From the IMG/VR virus record IMGVR_UViG_3300047095_000752, positions 181,226 through 245,225 of that record: DNA of 64,000 bases, one strand, 5' to 3'. This DNA is from a virus. Below the pieces are notes generated by a model. That model saw only the letters and a program-made list of their open reading frames with translations. It did not search any database and was not told the origin of the DNA. A program made the translations under genes and the position numbers. Shown piece by piece: positions 55,589 through 64,000 of the stretch. Position 1 is the first letter of the stretch. Each line of letters opens with the position of its first letter.

Positions 55589-57703
55589 ATGGCAACTAAC
55601 AATAGTGGTATTAAAAGAATAAGCAAAGCATTAGCTGATATTCGATTAAACTTAATATCAAGTCGTGATTATAGTAAAATCGACTCTGAAATTGATAGAT
55701 CTATCGATAAGCTCACGGTTAGTGACTTAAATGTAAATACTATTAATTACGCAGAAACTATGAAGCAGTACATGACTAAAAGTATTGATACTAACTCTAT
55801 CAATAAAGAAGTAACCGCTAATATCTTAAATACACCTGAGACATTAGCTCGTTTTGGTCGTTATTCTAATGCTGAAGAAGTTATTTATAATATACCACAA
55901 TGTTCCCGCGCCCTAAAGGTATTAGCATCCGGTATTCTGTCTCCTGACAATGTAACTAAGACTAGCTTAAGTATTCTAGCTAGCGAAGATTCTGATGCGG
56001 ATAATGTCAAAGAAATTTTAAATAATATTAAATTAATTAATAAAGAAATAAAATTTGAAGATTTCTTGGATACAGCCATTACCGAAACTCTAAAGTATGG
56101 TGATAAGTTTATCGAAATTTGCTCATATAAGTCTAAAGAAATCCCAATCACACAATCCATGTACCTTCAAGAAAGAATCATATATGAAAGCACAGGACGT
56201 GTAGGGGAGCCGCCTCAAAAAATGAGGACAAAGATCCATAACGTCCAATATGATGAACCAACCCAGTTCTTAAATGAAGATGATGTACAGTATTTTAATA
56301 AATTCAATAAAAAGGTTTATTTGAATATTGTTGAAGATGGTAGTCCAAATGAACTTAATTTCTCACAGTCTTTACTTCATGAAAAACGGTCTCGTCGTAA
56401 TAGAAAGGCTAAAGAAGAAAAGCTTTTCGAGAATATTGAAGAAGTACGTCTAATTCAACACGATCCCCGTAGAGTAGTAAAACTCCAGACCGAAAGATTT
56501 AAGGTTAACCTTGGATATTTAATTCTACCCGAAGGTTCCGAGGATATGGCGGGACTTGGTATGGTAGGCATGAGTTCGACTGCTGGCGGTGGATATTCTT
56601 CTGGTGGTGCGACTCCAATTGCAAGTGGACTTCAAAATGATGTATTTAAGGGTGTCGAAGGTCTTTATGTAGATCTTATTAAAATGATTAAGCGCCACGT
56701 TAATTCAAATGACCTTAAAGTTAATAAAAAAGAAATGAAGGAAATGTTAGCTCGTCTTGTAAAGGACCTTGAAACTGACTCTGATAAGTCTGAAATCAAG
56801 ATTCGATATGTACCACCAGAACGGATGGAGCATTTCATGATTAATGATCGAATCCACTTTCCTTATGGTGAAGGTATATTTGAAAAGACGATGCACGCCG
56901 CCAAGGAATTAATCGCCCTTAAAACTGCAGTAACAGTACGTAGAATTACAGATGCTGTAGATAAGAGAGTTATTTATATTGAATCTACAATGGCGAGAAA
57001 TTCAAGAAATATTATGACCTCATTTAGAGAGGCTCTTCGTAAGCGTAAGTTTACAATGAACAGTTTATCTAATATTAGTACTATCCCATCTCAAATGACT
57101 AACTTTGAAGATTATATTTTAACTCAGAAGAATGGTAAGAGATCTGTTGAATTCGATACTATTCCAACTACAAGTAGCATTAGAGATATTGCCGAAGAAC
57201 TTAAATTCTTCCGTGATGAATTGGTATCAAGCTTGGACGTACCTCCAGCATTTATTGGTATTGAAGAAAATGTAAATGGTAAGAGTACCCTTGCCCACGA
57301 ATCCGCTTTATTTGCCGAGACAATTTTAAGTTATCAAAAAGTATTTAATATACACATTTTTAGATTTTTTAATAACTTACATAAATTATTATATGGTCGC
57401 TCCGTCCCCGATACAATCAACATTACATTACAGCCTCCTAAGATGTTAGCAATTAGTACAGAATTAGAACATCTTGAAACTGTATCTCGTATTATGGAAC
57501 TTTCTACTTCTCTTGGTATTGAGAAAGAAACCCTCCGTAAGCGTTATGTCCCCGTCGATTGGGAAGAGGAAGAAGACGTTAAGGTTAAAGATCAGCTTAA
57601 TAAGCGTGGTGAAGCCTCTAAGAAATCAGACGATGATATATTTGGCGGCGGTATGATGGGTGGAATGGGTGGAATGGGTATGGGTGGTGCACCAATGATG
57701 TAA
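55589..57703 (+). CDS. portal protein (T4 gp20-like)
   Basis: The 704-residue protein has the layout of T4-type portals: RLIQHDPRRVVKL, GYLILPEGSE, RYVPPERMEHFMINDRIHFP, IALKTAVTVRRITDAVDKRV, then SLDVPPAFIGIEENVNGKST with HESALFAETILSYQ and the clip/stem helices. The C-terminus is Gly/Met-rich (GGGMMGGMGGMGMGGAPMM). Portals form the dodecameric vertex through which DNA is packaged. The order portal, core-like gene, protease matches T4 gp20, 67/68, 21. Confidence 0.85.
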   Translation: MATNNSGIKRISKALADIRLNLISSRDYSKIDSEIDRSIDKLTVSDLNVNTINYAETMKQYMTKSIDTNSINKEVTANILNTPETLARFGRYSNAEEVIYNIPQCSRALKVLASGILSPDNVTKTSLSILASEDSDADNVKEILNNIKLINKEIKFEDFLDTAITETLKYGDKFIEICSYKSKEIPITQSMYLQERIIYESTGRVGEPPQKMRTKIHNVQYDEPTQFLNEDDVQYFNKFNKKVYLNIVEDGSPNELNFSQSLLHEKRSRRNRKAKEEKLFENIEEVRLIQHDPRRVVKLQTERFKVNLGYLILPEGSEDMAGLGMVGMSSTAGGGYSSGGATPIASGLQNDVFKGVEGLYVDLIKMIKRHVNSNDLKVNKKEMKEMLARLVKDLETDSDKSEIKIRYVPPERMEHFMINDRIHFPYGEGIFEKTMHAAKELIALKTAVTVRRITDAVDKRVIYIESTMARNSRNIMTSFREALRKRKFTMNSLSNISTIPSQMTNFEDYILTQKNGKRSVEFDTIPTTSSIRDIAEELKFFRDELVSSLDVPPAFIGIEENVNGKSTLAHESALFAETILSYQKVFNIHIFRFFNNLHKLLYGRSVPDTINITLQPPKMLAISTELEHLETVSRIMELSTSLGIEKETLRKRYVPVDWEEEEDVKVKDQLNKRGEASKKSDDDIFGGGMMGGMGGMGMGGAPMM

Positions 57704-57740
57704 CATTTGGGCTTTATTATAATAACGATATAATGTGCAA

Positions 57741-57748
57741 GGACAAAT
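57741..57748 (+). promoter_or_regulatory. GGACAAAT leader motif
   Basis: An 8-bp motif 10 bp downstream of a TATAAT-like box, 16 bp before ATG 57765. Confidence 0.4.
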
Positions 57749-57764
57749 AAATGAGGAAATTATA

Positions 57765-59069
57765 ATGCAATTTGACAAACTTATTTATGAAGATGAAGAT
57801 TTAGTGGGAGAGAATTCTGTTCCACAATCTATTGTTATAAATAATACTTCCGGTGGGACTGTTGTTATTCATCAAGCCCCCGGTATGTTACCAACGGTGT
57901 CAACTATTCCGCCTACGGGAGTTCCACCCGAAGGAATTGCTGATGCTCCCCAACAGCCATATTATGACGATGAGAATGAAATTCAACCATCTATCGACCC
58001 GCCTGTACCGGATGCACAACAGATGCCCGAGGCACCACAATATGATCCCCAAGCTTCACAAGAATTTCCTCAACCCTATGACGATGAAGAATTTAACCCC
58101 CAGACAGATTTGCCTAATGGAAATGGTAACGAACTCCCTTATTACGATGATGATGCTGAAGAATATAATGAAGAACCTTTACCACCTCAAGAAGTAGCCC
58201 AAGCTGAAACTCCCCCATCAGATCCGATGGCTGGAGTTCCTGTTGATCCTAATGTTCAACCTCAATTTGCTACATATGATGATTTTGCTCCACCTCAAGA
58301 ACAAACGGAAATGCCTCAAGAAGGTCAGCCCGCACAAACTCCATATTACGAGGATGACCCCCAGATTGATCCCGCCACCGGACAACCAATGGAGCCACAG
58401 ATTGACCCAGCAACCGGACAAGCTGTAGCTCCCCAAGAATCAGGTGTAGACCCTGCTACAGGTCAGCCGGTAGCTCCCCAGATTGATCCCGCTACGGGGC
58501 AGCCTATGGATCCTGCAACCCAAGGCGGAATAGACCCAGCGACAGGTCAACCGATGGCTCCTCAAATCGACCCAGCCACGGGTATGCCTATGGATCCTGC
58601 CGCTCAAGGTGGAATCGACCCTGCTACAGGTCAGCCGATTCCCCCCGCTGGTGGACAAATCGACCCAATGACTGGTATGCCAGTGGATCCAATGGCTGCA
58701 GCGTCCGACCCGTACACATCATCTTGGACTGACGAAAAGCAACCCGACGGTCGTGTCGGTAACTCATCTGAAGTTACAACAGGTAGACCAATCCCAGTTG
58801 AAGATATTTCTAAAATAACAGAACTTAAAAAAATCAATTCTCAATTAATGCGTATTAGAGGAATTCTTGAAAAAGAACTTGATAAATCATATAACGCAGT
58901 AGAAGAAAAATTAACCGAAGCCATTGATTATTTTAGAACTATTATTGCAAACTTAGATTCATACGTAAATCAAATCGACGATATAATCACAAAATACAAG
59001 AGATTTATTGTTACGGTTTTAACTCAAATTAATATATTGAAGAAACAAGAAATGGAAGATAAAAAGTAA
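57765..59069 (+). CDS. Pro/Gln-rich repeat protein, possible prohead core
   Basis: ATG 57765 (after GAGGAAATTATA) gives 434 residues. Residues about 30-200 are Pro/Gln/Asp/Tyr-rich and disordered. Residues about 200-310 hold eight copies of IDPATGQP(M/V) variants. The C-terminal 90 residues are helical coiled coil (KKINSQLMRIRGILEKEL ...). It occupies the position of T4 gp67/gp68 core proteins between portal and protease, so a core or scaffold role is suggested, not shown. Confidence 0.6.
   Translation: MQFDKLIYEDEDLVGENSVPQSIVINNTSGGTVVIHQAPGMLPTVSTIPPTGVPPEGIADAPQQPYYDDENEIQPSIDPPVPDAQQMPEAPQYDPQASQEFPQPYDDEEFNPQTDLPNGNGNELPYYDDDAEEYNEEPLPPQEVAQAETPPSDPMAGVPVDPNVQPQFATYDDFAPPQEQTEMPQEGQPAQTPYYEDDPQIDPATGQPMEPQIDPATGQAVAPQESGVDPATGQPVAPQIDPATGQPMDPATQGGIDPATGQPMAPQIDPATGMPMDPAAQGGIDPATGQPIPPAGGQIDPMTGMPVDPMAAASDPYTSSWTDEKQPDGRVGNSSEVTTGRPIPVEDISKITELKKINSQLMRIRGILEKELDKSYNAVEEKLTEAIDYFRTIIANLDSYVNQIDDIITKYKRFIVTVLTQINILKKQEMEDKK
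58362..58692 (+). repeat. in-frame IDPATGQPM repeats
   Basis: Eight degenerate units of 11-17 codons encoding versions of QIDPATGQPMEP; base changes are mostly synonymous, so selection keeps the peptide. Confidence 0.85.
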
Positions 59070-59099
59070 TTTTAATATTATACTTATAGGAGTATATAA

Positions 59100-59858
59100 A
59101 TGTATATTTTACAAGATGATACAAACATTAGAGCGATTCCACGTCGAATCAAATCATTTAAGTCAAAACCCTACATTCAAATGGAATGTATTTTACAAAC
59201 TGCAAATGAACTTAATAGAAATAAGAGAAGTTACGATAAACAGACCTTACAAGAATCTATTAATAAAATCATGCCCAGAATTAAAGGTAAAGAATTCGTA
59301 GGTGAACTCGACCACCCCGTAAGTAAAGACCCCGGTCGTCAGCTAACCGTTCTTTATAAAGAATGTTCACACGTAATTACAGAACTTGGTTGGGACGGCA
59401 ATTCCCTAATCGGCGTGCTGGAAACTACAAACACACCAAATGGTCAAATTTTAAAAGGATTAGCTGAACAGGGGATTCCGGTTGGATTCTCATACCGAGG
59501 CATGGGTGATTTACGTCCTACCTTAGAAAATGGTCAACAGACTTTTAAAGTTGTAGGTCCTTTACATACAGTGACTTGGGATAGTGTTTCATTTCCTTCC
59601 CACCCAACTGCAAGAATGACTAGAATTTCAGAAGGTGTTGGTTATAACAATAACAATTTTGATAAAAATGCAAGTGCTGACCCAATTAAAGTTACAGATC
59701 AAATTTCAAAGATGATTTTCGAATCAATCGACTTAAGTACTATTACAGAAAATAGAAATAATTATATTTGTACTGAGAATGGTGTTTGTTACCTTCCAAA
59801 CGATTTTGACAAATTAGTAGAATTAAGAAAAAAACATCTTTTAGGATTATTTAGATAA
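59100..59858 (+). CDS. prohead protease (T4 gp21-like, S77/S80 type)
   Basis: The 252-residue protein has FVGELDHPVSKDPG with the catalytic His72, GVLETTNTPNGQILKGLAEQ, and GIPVGFSYRG with nucleophile Ser131, then TWDSVSFPSHPTARM. This is the pattern of phage prohead proteases that trim scaffold and capsid proteins. GGAGTATATAA precedes the ATG. Confidence 0.9.
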   Translation: MYILQDDTNIRAIPRRIKSFKSKPYIQMECILQTANELNRNKRSYDKQTLQESINKIMPRIKGKEFVGELDHPVSKDPGRQLTVLYKECSHVITELGWDGNSLIGVLETTNTPNGQILKGLAEQGIPVGFSYRGMGDLRPTLENGQQTFKVVGPLHTVTWDSVSFPSHPTARMTRISEGVGYNNNNFDKNASADPIKVTDQISKMIFESIDLSTITENRNNYICTENGVCYLPNDFDKLVELRKKHLLGLFR

Positions 59859-60481
59859 TGGCAATTACAATCCCAACCCAAATTAGATCCGTTGATCCAT
59901 ACGCAGATCATAGATTTTCAAACACCATAAATAGATTCAATAGAATCTTTACGGCTGGTTTGGATACTATCATGCCGTTTGATGATCAAGAATTCACCTT
60001 AACTAAAATGACCTCCGGAGGTACCGCCACACCCGGTGGGTCCGGTTATCCAACTTATACTTGGAATGCTAATAAAGCTGTTAAGATTGGACCGGGATTG
60101 TGTATTAAAGATGATACCTTAATTCATATTAGACATGATGCGTATCTTGATTTTGAAGATACTGATAATTATGTTGGAACTGATGTTGGCTTTAATCAAT
60201 TCAATGCAACTGGTAAATATTTTATTCTTTTACATTATGTTTATTCCAGATCCATTCCAGCACCTCAAGCTACATATGTAATTGCAAAACAGAGATTAGA
60301 GTTTTTAAATAATAGAGATAAGTATATTTATCTTGGTACAGCAAATGTTATTTCAAGTGCTGGATATTCTATTGATACTATCGATTTAACTGATATTGAT
60401 GAAAGTATTAATAATGATGTTATATCAAGACCTAATTATAAATTTGTATTACCACTTGTAGATGGTGGAGAAATTGTCTAA
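59858..60481 (+). CDS. probable structural protein
   Basis: A 207-residue protein starting in the stop of the protease gene. Beta-rich, with GGTATPGGSGYPTYTWNANK and LILHYVYSRSIPAPQ-like strands. Probably a virion protein (hub, fibre-adaptor or decoration) together with 60481-61134 and the gene at 61172. No family recognised. Confidence 0.6.
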   Translation: MAITIPTQIRSVDPYADHRFSNTINRFNRIFTAGLDTIMPFDDQEFTLTKMTSGGTATPGGSGYPTYTWNANKAVKIGPGLCIKDDTLIHIRHDAYLDFEDTDNYVGTDVGFNQFNATGKYFILLHYVYSRSIPAPQATYVIAKQRLEFLNNRDKYIYLGTANVISSAGYSIDTIDLTDIDESINNDVISRPNYKFVLPLVDGGEIV

Positions 60482-61134
60482 TGAGCGTCATTCCGATTCA
60501 AGATACGTATTTATCACCTTTTTGTGATGATAGTCCAGAAGGACTTGGTCAATGGATTTCAGTTTATAATCTATTTGTTAGAAGAGGTAATTACACTTAT
60601 GTCGGACAAAACTCTATTAGATTTAGTACATTAGACCACCTGTCCGCTCCATTACCTAATGTAAGTGCCAGAGTTTATGATAATTCCGGATACGATTTCG
60701 AAATGACAGCATCAACAGCGTCCACCGTTACACTTAGAGGTGGGATTGTTGTAGTAAATAATACTGTTATTGAACTTGAAGGATTTACTACAAACTTTAG
60801 CGAACTAGCTGGACACTGGGCACCGGGTAACTTATATGGTACTTGGAATTTTTCAAACAATTCCACCGACTCAGCATTTATGTGTGTTTTATACGATCCA
60901 TATATGCCAGACGGAACCATAAACCCAACCGAACCCGGCGCTAGAATAGTATATGTAACGGTCGGTGATTTAGACTATAGTGTTATGGCTCCAATTTGGT
61001 TAATTAAAGTAACTAAAACAGGATCCACAGTTACAAATGTGCAGTTATTATTAGAAACTGTTGGTGTAACCCCAAAAGTAGAACAAATTGGCTATTGGAA
61101 AAATTTTATAGTAGATGGTGGAAATTTTGTATAA
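60481..61134 (+). CDS. probable structural protein
   Basis: A 217-residue beta-rich protein whose ATG overlaps the previous stop (TAATG). Contains RIVYVTVGDLDYSVMAPIWL and ends IGYWKNFIVDGGNFV, similar in style to the end of 59858-60481 (FVLPLVDGGEIV). The two may be distant paralogues. Virion function inferred from the neighbours. Confidence 0.6.
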   Translation: MSVIPIQDTYLSPFCDDSPEGLGQWISVYNLFVRRGNYTYVGQNSIRFSTLDHLSAPLPNVSARVYDNSGYDFEMTASTASTVTLRGGIVVVNNTVIELEGFTTNFSELAGHWAPGNLYGTWNFSNNSTDSAFMCVLYDPYMPDGTINPTEPGARIVYVTVGDLDYSVMAPIWLIKVTKTGSTVTNVQLLLETVGVTPKVEQIGYWKNFIVDGGNFV

Positions 61135-61171
61135 GAATATTATATAATAAATAGGAGTTATAAATAACGAT

Positions 61172-64000
61172 ATGAGTAATACTACAATTAAATTAAAACG
61201 TACAGACTTCGCCGCCTCTATAGATGCTATAGTTCTACAACGCGGCGAACCTGCAATCGATTTTGATAGACAAATTCTATGGGTTGGTGATGGTGATGTG
61301 AATTTACAATTCGCCGCCGTTAATTCCGATGCCGCCTCTCATTCTGTTACATCAGCGGGTGAGTCTGGTGATGTACATACAGTAACAGTTACCAAATATG
61401 GTTCTGTTCTTAAAGGGACTGCTACAACCAAGGCTTCTTTCCAACGACTTGGATTCTACGATCTTGGTGATATTGCAGTTTTACCTTCAACCAATGCTTC
61501 CTTCCCTTCGCAAGATGTATCTGATACAACTGGTATATTAAGTCGTTGGCACTGGATTGAAAAGACGCATGCTGGTCCCCGTAGATCTTTATTTATGACC
61601 AATACCTCTATTAGCGGTGTTGGTACGGGATCTAATGGATCTGGTATGGGTAATATGCGTCACGCTGGTGGTGCTAGTGCCGCAGACCTAACTGGTTATC
61701 GGGTTGAAGCTCTGTCTTACGAATATGCCGGTGATATGTTAATGACAAATCCGGAATTTGATGGCGGCGGCTCTCACGTCCTTGTAGTAGATTATACAAG
61801 TAGCTTATCAAACAATGTATTAAAATTCCGTAGACTACTCGCTGCTGATATTGAAGGTGGATCTCCTGTACATGAAATGACATCGGATTCACACAGTTGT
61901 TCCGCATCACTGATATATTATTCTCGCGGGGTTAATGACATGACCTCTTTAAGTTTCTTAAGCGGTACTGTTGCCGGTAAAGTTATTAAAAGAGCTAGTT
62001 CAACAGCGCTTGAATGGAGTACTGTTGATTGGTCTGAAATTACAGGTAATTTTAATCCCGACCTTGGTTCCGTGGCTGCAAATAATAATACAATGCGATT
62101 TGATGCTACACTTAGTCGTTGGGTTATAAATCCGTATGTAAACAGTATTAACGACTCAGCCGCCGGTTGGAATGGTCACGAGATTATAAATACCGGGTTC
62201 ACAGGTAGAACGATTGGTACTACGTATAAAGCGTATTCCGGTTCAACAGTTATAAGTACGGTTGAAATGTGTTTACCCGGATCTACTAAAAAGGTCAATC
62301 AATATTATATCGGAAGTAATGACGGTGGGTTTGTATTTAATATTAAAGGTAACCACGACCAATTTCTATTTTATGCTGGTAACAATCCTGATGCTGGAGA
62401 TGTTCCGAACTTCTGGATTCGTAAAACAGGCGGGGTTAGAATTCAAGCGACAACTAGACATGACAATCTTTTTGCATTAACAAATTCCGGGACTCCAGCA
62501 AAATCAGCCGATCTTGAAATTGGTAGTAAAACCAACACCCGGCAAATTGTATTTGATTCCGCGTCTCGCCCATCATTACCCGAATACTCTGGTATATTAA
62601 TAAGTGAAACCAGTATTAGACAAGACCACGCCACCGCCGTAGCAACTGCCGAGGTTGCAGGTCTGAGAATAGATAATATAACATACACATCCGGAAGCGG
62701 CGCTCCAGACTACACAAATCCATGCCAACCTACATATATGCTCCGACTTGGAAATGTATCATCAACCAATACAACAATTGGTGCACGATTTGGCAGTGTA
62801 ACTGTAACCGAACGTGTAATAGATCCAACAATTACAGGTAGAACTGCGTGTGGTCTATATTTCGATAGTATTCGTAATGCTAGAGACGAGACTGGTAGTA
62901 ATGCGTTTGGGATTCGGTTTGATCAAATTGTTGCAGGTTATGGGAGCACCACTGCCGGTGGGTCCGCTTATGGGGTTAACATTGGTGGTGTTTCTGGGTT
63001 CATTGACGCATATGGTTTCAATTTCAGTACATCTATTACAGGTAAGCGAAATGCATATGGTATTAATATCAATGCCATATCAAATGACACCGGGGTCGCC
63101 CCATCAACTACAGCATCAAATACAATCGGTCTAAACATTGGTTCTATTAGAAATGGTGCTAATGTTGCTGGTATTTCAATTACCGATATAACTTCGGGCG
63201 ATACTACTAAAAAGACAGTTGGATTATTTATAAATCTTGGTGCAAATACTAGTTTACAGTCTACTTCTGTAGCGACCAACGATCCCCATGTAATTTATGC
63301 TATAGGTGGTAAAACGTATTTAGGTGGAGCGACAACACTAGGATGGACCGGCGTCGGAACTACCCTAACTGTATTAGGGCAAACCGTACTACAATCATCA
63401 TTGGCAGTTTGGACTAGTGTAACTATATCACAAGCCCTAGCAGTCGGTAACAGTAGTATACCGGATACAAACTACGTATCTAATTTTTATGGTGATGTTA
63501 AAATTAGACGAATCGGAGCACAAGGGGTTGGGCGTCGACTCTCAATTGACGGTAACGGGACGGATGAAGTGTTCGGCGGCGGTCAATTAATATCATCCGT
63601 AATTTCTATTGAGCGGGGTCATATTGATGTAACATCTGGTGACTTGAGGTTATATAGTGGTATTGTTCGGGATAATACGTTTGATAGTACCATTTTAGAT
63701 CAAGGTACCAGTACCGACGAGTACTTAAAAGCTGGTAATGGCACTGTAATCGATGTATCTAAATATCGTACCTTAATATTAACTACTTCAACCGCAGGAT
63801 CTCCTGTCGGGAACACTCCACATTCTATATGGAGAATAAAGCCCGGATATAATGGGCAAAGATTAACATTAGTTGCTAGAATTGCTGCTACATCCGCCAC
63901 CAAACGATATATAGAATTACAGGGCGCTGATACAGACAATATAAACGACTCAAATAGACAATCGAATATAGTCATTGAGAAGAGTGATTATTTTGACGAT
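61172..64000 (+). CDS. large fibre-like structural protein, 3' end beyond window
   Basis: The frame is open from ATG 61172 to the window edge, at least 943 residues. It begins MSNTTIKLKRTDFAASIDAI, followed by VLQRGEPAIDFDRQILWVGD, the start found on many phage fibre and baseplate-wedge-associated proteins. After that it is Gly/Ser/Thr/Asn-rich with many short beta repeats, typical of trimeric fibre shafts (beta-helix). GGAGTTATAAATAACGAT precedes the ATG with a longish spacer. The C-terminal receptor-binding part lies beyond the window. Confidence 0.78.
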   Translation, partial: MSNTTIKLKRTDFAASIDAIVLQRGEPAIDFDRQILWVGDGDVNLQFAAVNSDAASHSVTSAGESGDVHTVTVTKYGSVLKGTATTKASFQRLGFYDLGDIAVLPSTNASFPSQDVSDTTGILSRWHWIEKTHAGPRRSLFMTNTSISGVGTGSNGSGMGNMRHAGGASAADLTGYRVEALSYEYAGDMLMTNPEFDGGGSHVLVVDYTSSLSNNVLKFRRLLAADIEGGSPVHEMTSDSHSCSASLIYYSRGVNDMTSLSFLSGTVAGKVIKRASSTALEWSTVDWSEITGNFNPDLGSVAANNNTMRFDATLSRWVINPYVNSINDSAAGWNGHEIINTGFTGRTIGTTYKAYSGSTVISTVEMCLPGSTKKVNQYYIGSNDGGFVFNIKGNHDQFLFYAGNNPDAGDVPNFWIRKTGGVRIQATTRHDNLFALTNSGTPAKSADLEIGSKTNTRQIVFDSASRPSLPEYSGILISETSIRQDHATAVATAEVAGLRIDNITYTSGSGAPDYTNPCQPTYMLRLGNVSSTNTTIGARFGSVTVTERVIDPTITGRTACGLYFDSIRNARDETGSNAFGIRFDQIVAGYGSTTAGGSAYGVNIGGVSGFIDAYGFNFSTSITGKRNAYGININAISNDTGVAPSTTASNTIGLNIGSIRNGANVAGISITDITSGDTTKKTVGLFINLGANTSLQSTSVATNDPHVIYAIGGKTYLGGATTLGWTGVGTTLTVLGQTVLQSSLAVWTSVTISQALAVGNSSIPDTNYVSNFYGDVKIRRIGAQGVGRRLSIDGNGTDEVFGGGQLISSVISIERGHIDVTSGDLRLYSGIVRDNTFDSTILDQGTSTDEYLKAGNGTVIDVSKYRTLILTTSTAGSPVGNTPHSIWRIKPGYNGQRLTLVARIAATSATKRYIELQGADTDNINDSNRQSNIVIEKSDYFDD

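Noticed and set aside
57853-58428. Alternative plus- and minus-strand frames over the Pro/Gln-rich gene
   Set aside because: They arise from the repeat structure; only the main frame keeps peptide repeats despite silent changes.
1-64000. tRNA genes, rRNA genes, CRISPR arrays, IS elements and integrase/attachment sites
   Set aside because: I looked for T-loop-like sequence, transposase motifs and recombinase motifs by eye and found none; a covariance-model scan could still reveal a degenerate tRNA.

Overview
This window is part of the genome of a large, AT-rich, tailed double-stranded DNA phage, probably a myovirus with a long genome. The evidence is a portal protein (55589-57703) followed by a prohead protease (59100-59858), in the order seen around T4 gp20-gp21. 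There is also a UvsX/RecA-like recombinase, a DnaB-type helicase, a FEN-like exonuclease, PhoH, a class II ribonucleotide reductase, ThyX, many free-standing homing endonucleases and an intein. I see no rRNA or tRNA genes and no CRISPR array. Genes are packed with 1-20 bp overlaps or gaps, use bacterial ribosome binding sites and code 11, and many units end in bidirectional hairpin terminators. The host cannot be named. A secreted protein with a PEP-CTERM sorting signal suggests a Gram-negative, exosortase-bearing host.

Layout. 1-8.9 kb (minus): small unknown genes, a Vsr-like homing endonuclease, ThyX, a stand-alone LigD-type polymerase domain, an RlaP-like nucleotidyltransferase and an HNH endonuclease. 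9.1-9.9 kb (plus): the PEP-CTERM protein. 9.95-13.4 kb (minus): small membrane and zinc proteins, an HldE-like nucleotidyltransferase, an HNH endonuclease and a heptosyltransferase-like protein. 13.5-14.8 kb (minus): a GC-rich protein with a duplicated domain. 15.0-19.4 kb (plus): ribonucleotide reductase, FkbM-like methyltransferase, and an adenine methyltransferase with a possible nuclease partner. 19.4-22.6 kb (minus): GC-rich small genes, a 27-residue amphipathic peptide, an RtcR-like CARF-domain protein and four diverged small paralogues. 22.7-24.2 kb (plus): FEN nuclease. 24.2-27.3 kb (minus): a GC-rich membrane-protein operon and six tiny AT-rich genes. 27.4-30.7 kb: possible connector, cupin, Ala-rich basic protein, PD-(D/E)XK nuclease. 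31.5-37.8 kb (plus): LigD-type 3'-phosphoesterase, two glycosyltransferase-like paralogues, methyltransferase, HNH endonuclease, intein-split PhoH. 37.8-38.6 kb (minus): three GC-rich small genes. 38.7-53 kb (plus): repeat-rich virion protein, a candidate small RNA, actin-like ATPase, zinc-ribbon HNH endonuclease, GH9 glycosidase, degenerate terminase-like protein, UvsX, P-loop kinase and helicase. 53-64 kb (plus): head morphogenesis genes and fibre-like proteins.

How it works together. The replication and repair genes supply nucleotides (RNR, ThyX, kinase) and DNA processing (helicase, UvsX, FEN, PhoH, resolvase-like nuclease, LigD-type modules). A scattered sugar set (HldE-like enzyme, three GT-B-like proteins, two methyltransferases) and a GH9 glycosidase point to interaction with, or modification of, glycans.

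The strongest unexplained structure is a conserved 20-bp element (AYTATATATATTWANTATTG on the transcribed strand). It lies 37-81 bp upstream of nine separate gene units, most of them GC-rich small or membrane-protein genes interspersed among AT-rich phage genes. It looks like a dedicated promoter class. A second repeated motif, GGACAAAT, recurs in the 5' leaders of seven plus-strand genes. Ordinary sigma70-like promoters are also visible. Other points of note are the PEP-CTERM protein, the RtcR/CARF-like protein, the split LigD modules, a probable class 3 intein in the PhoH Walker A motif, and two candidate small RNAs.
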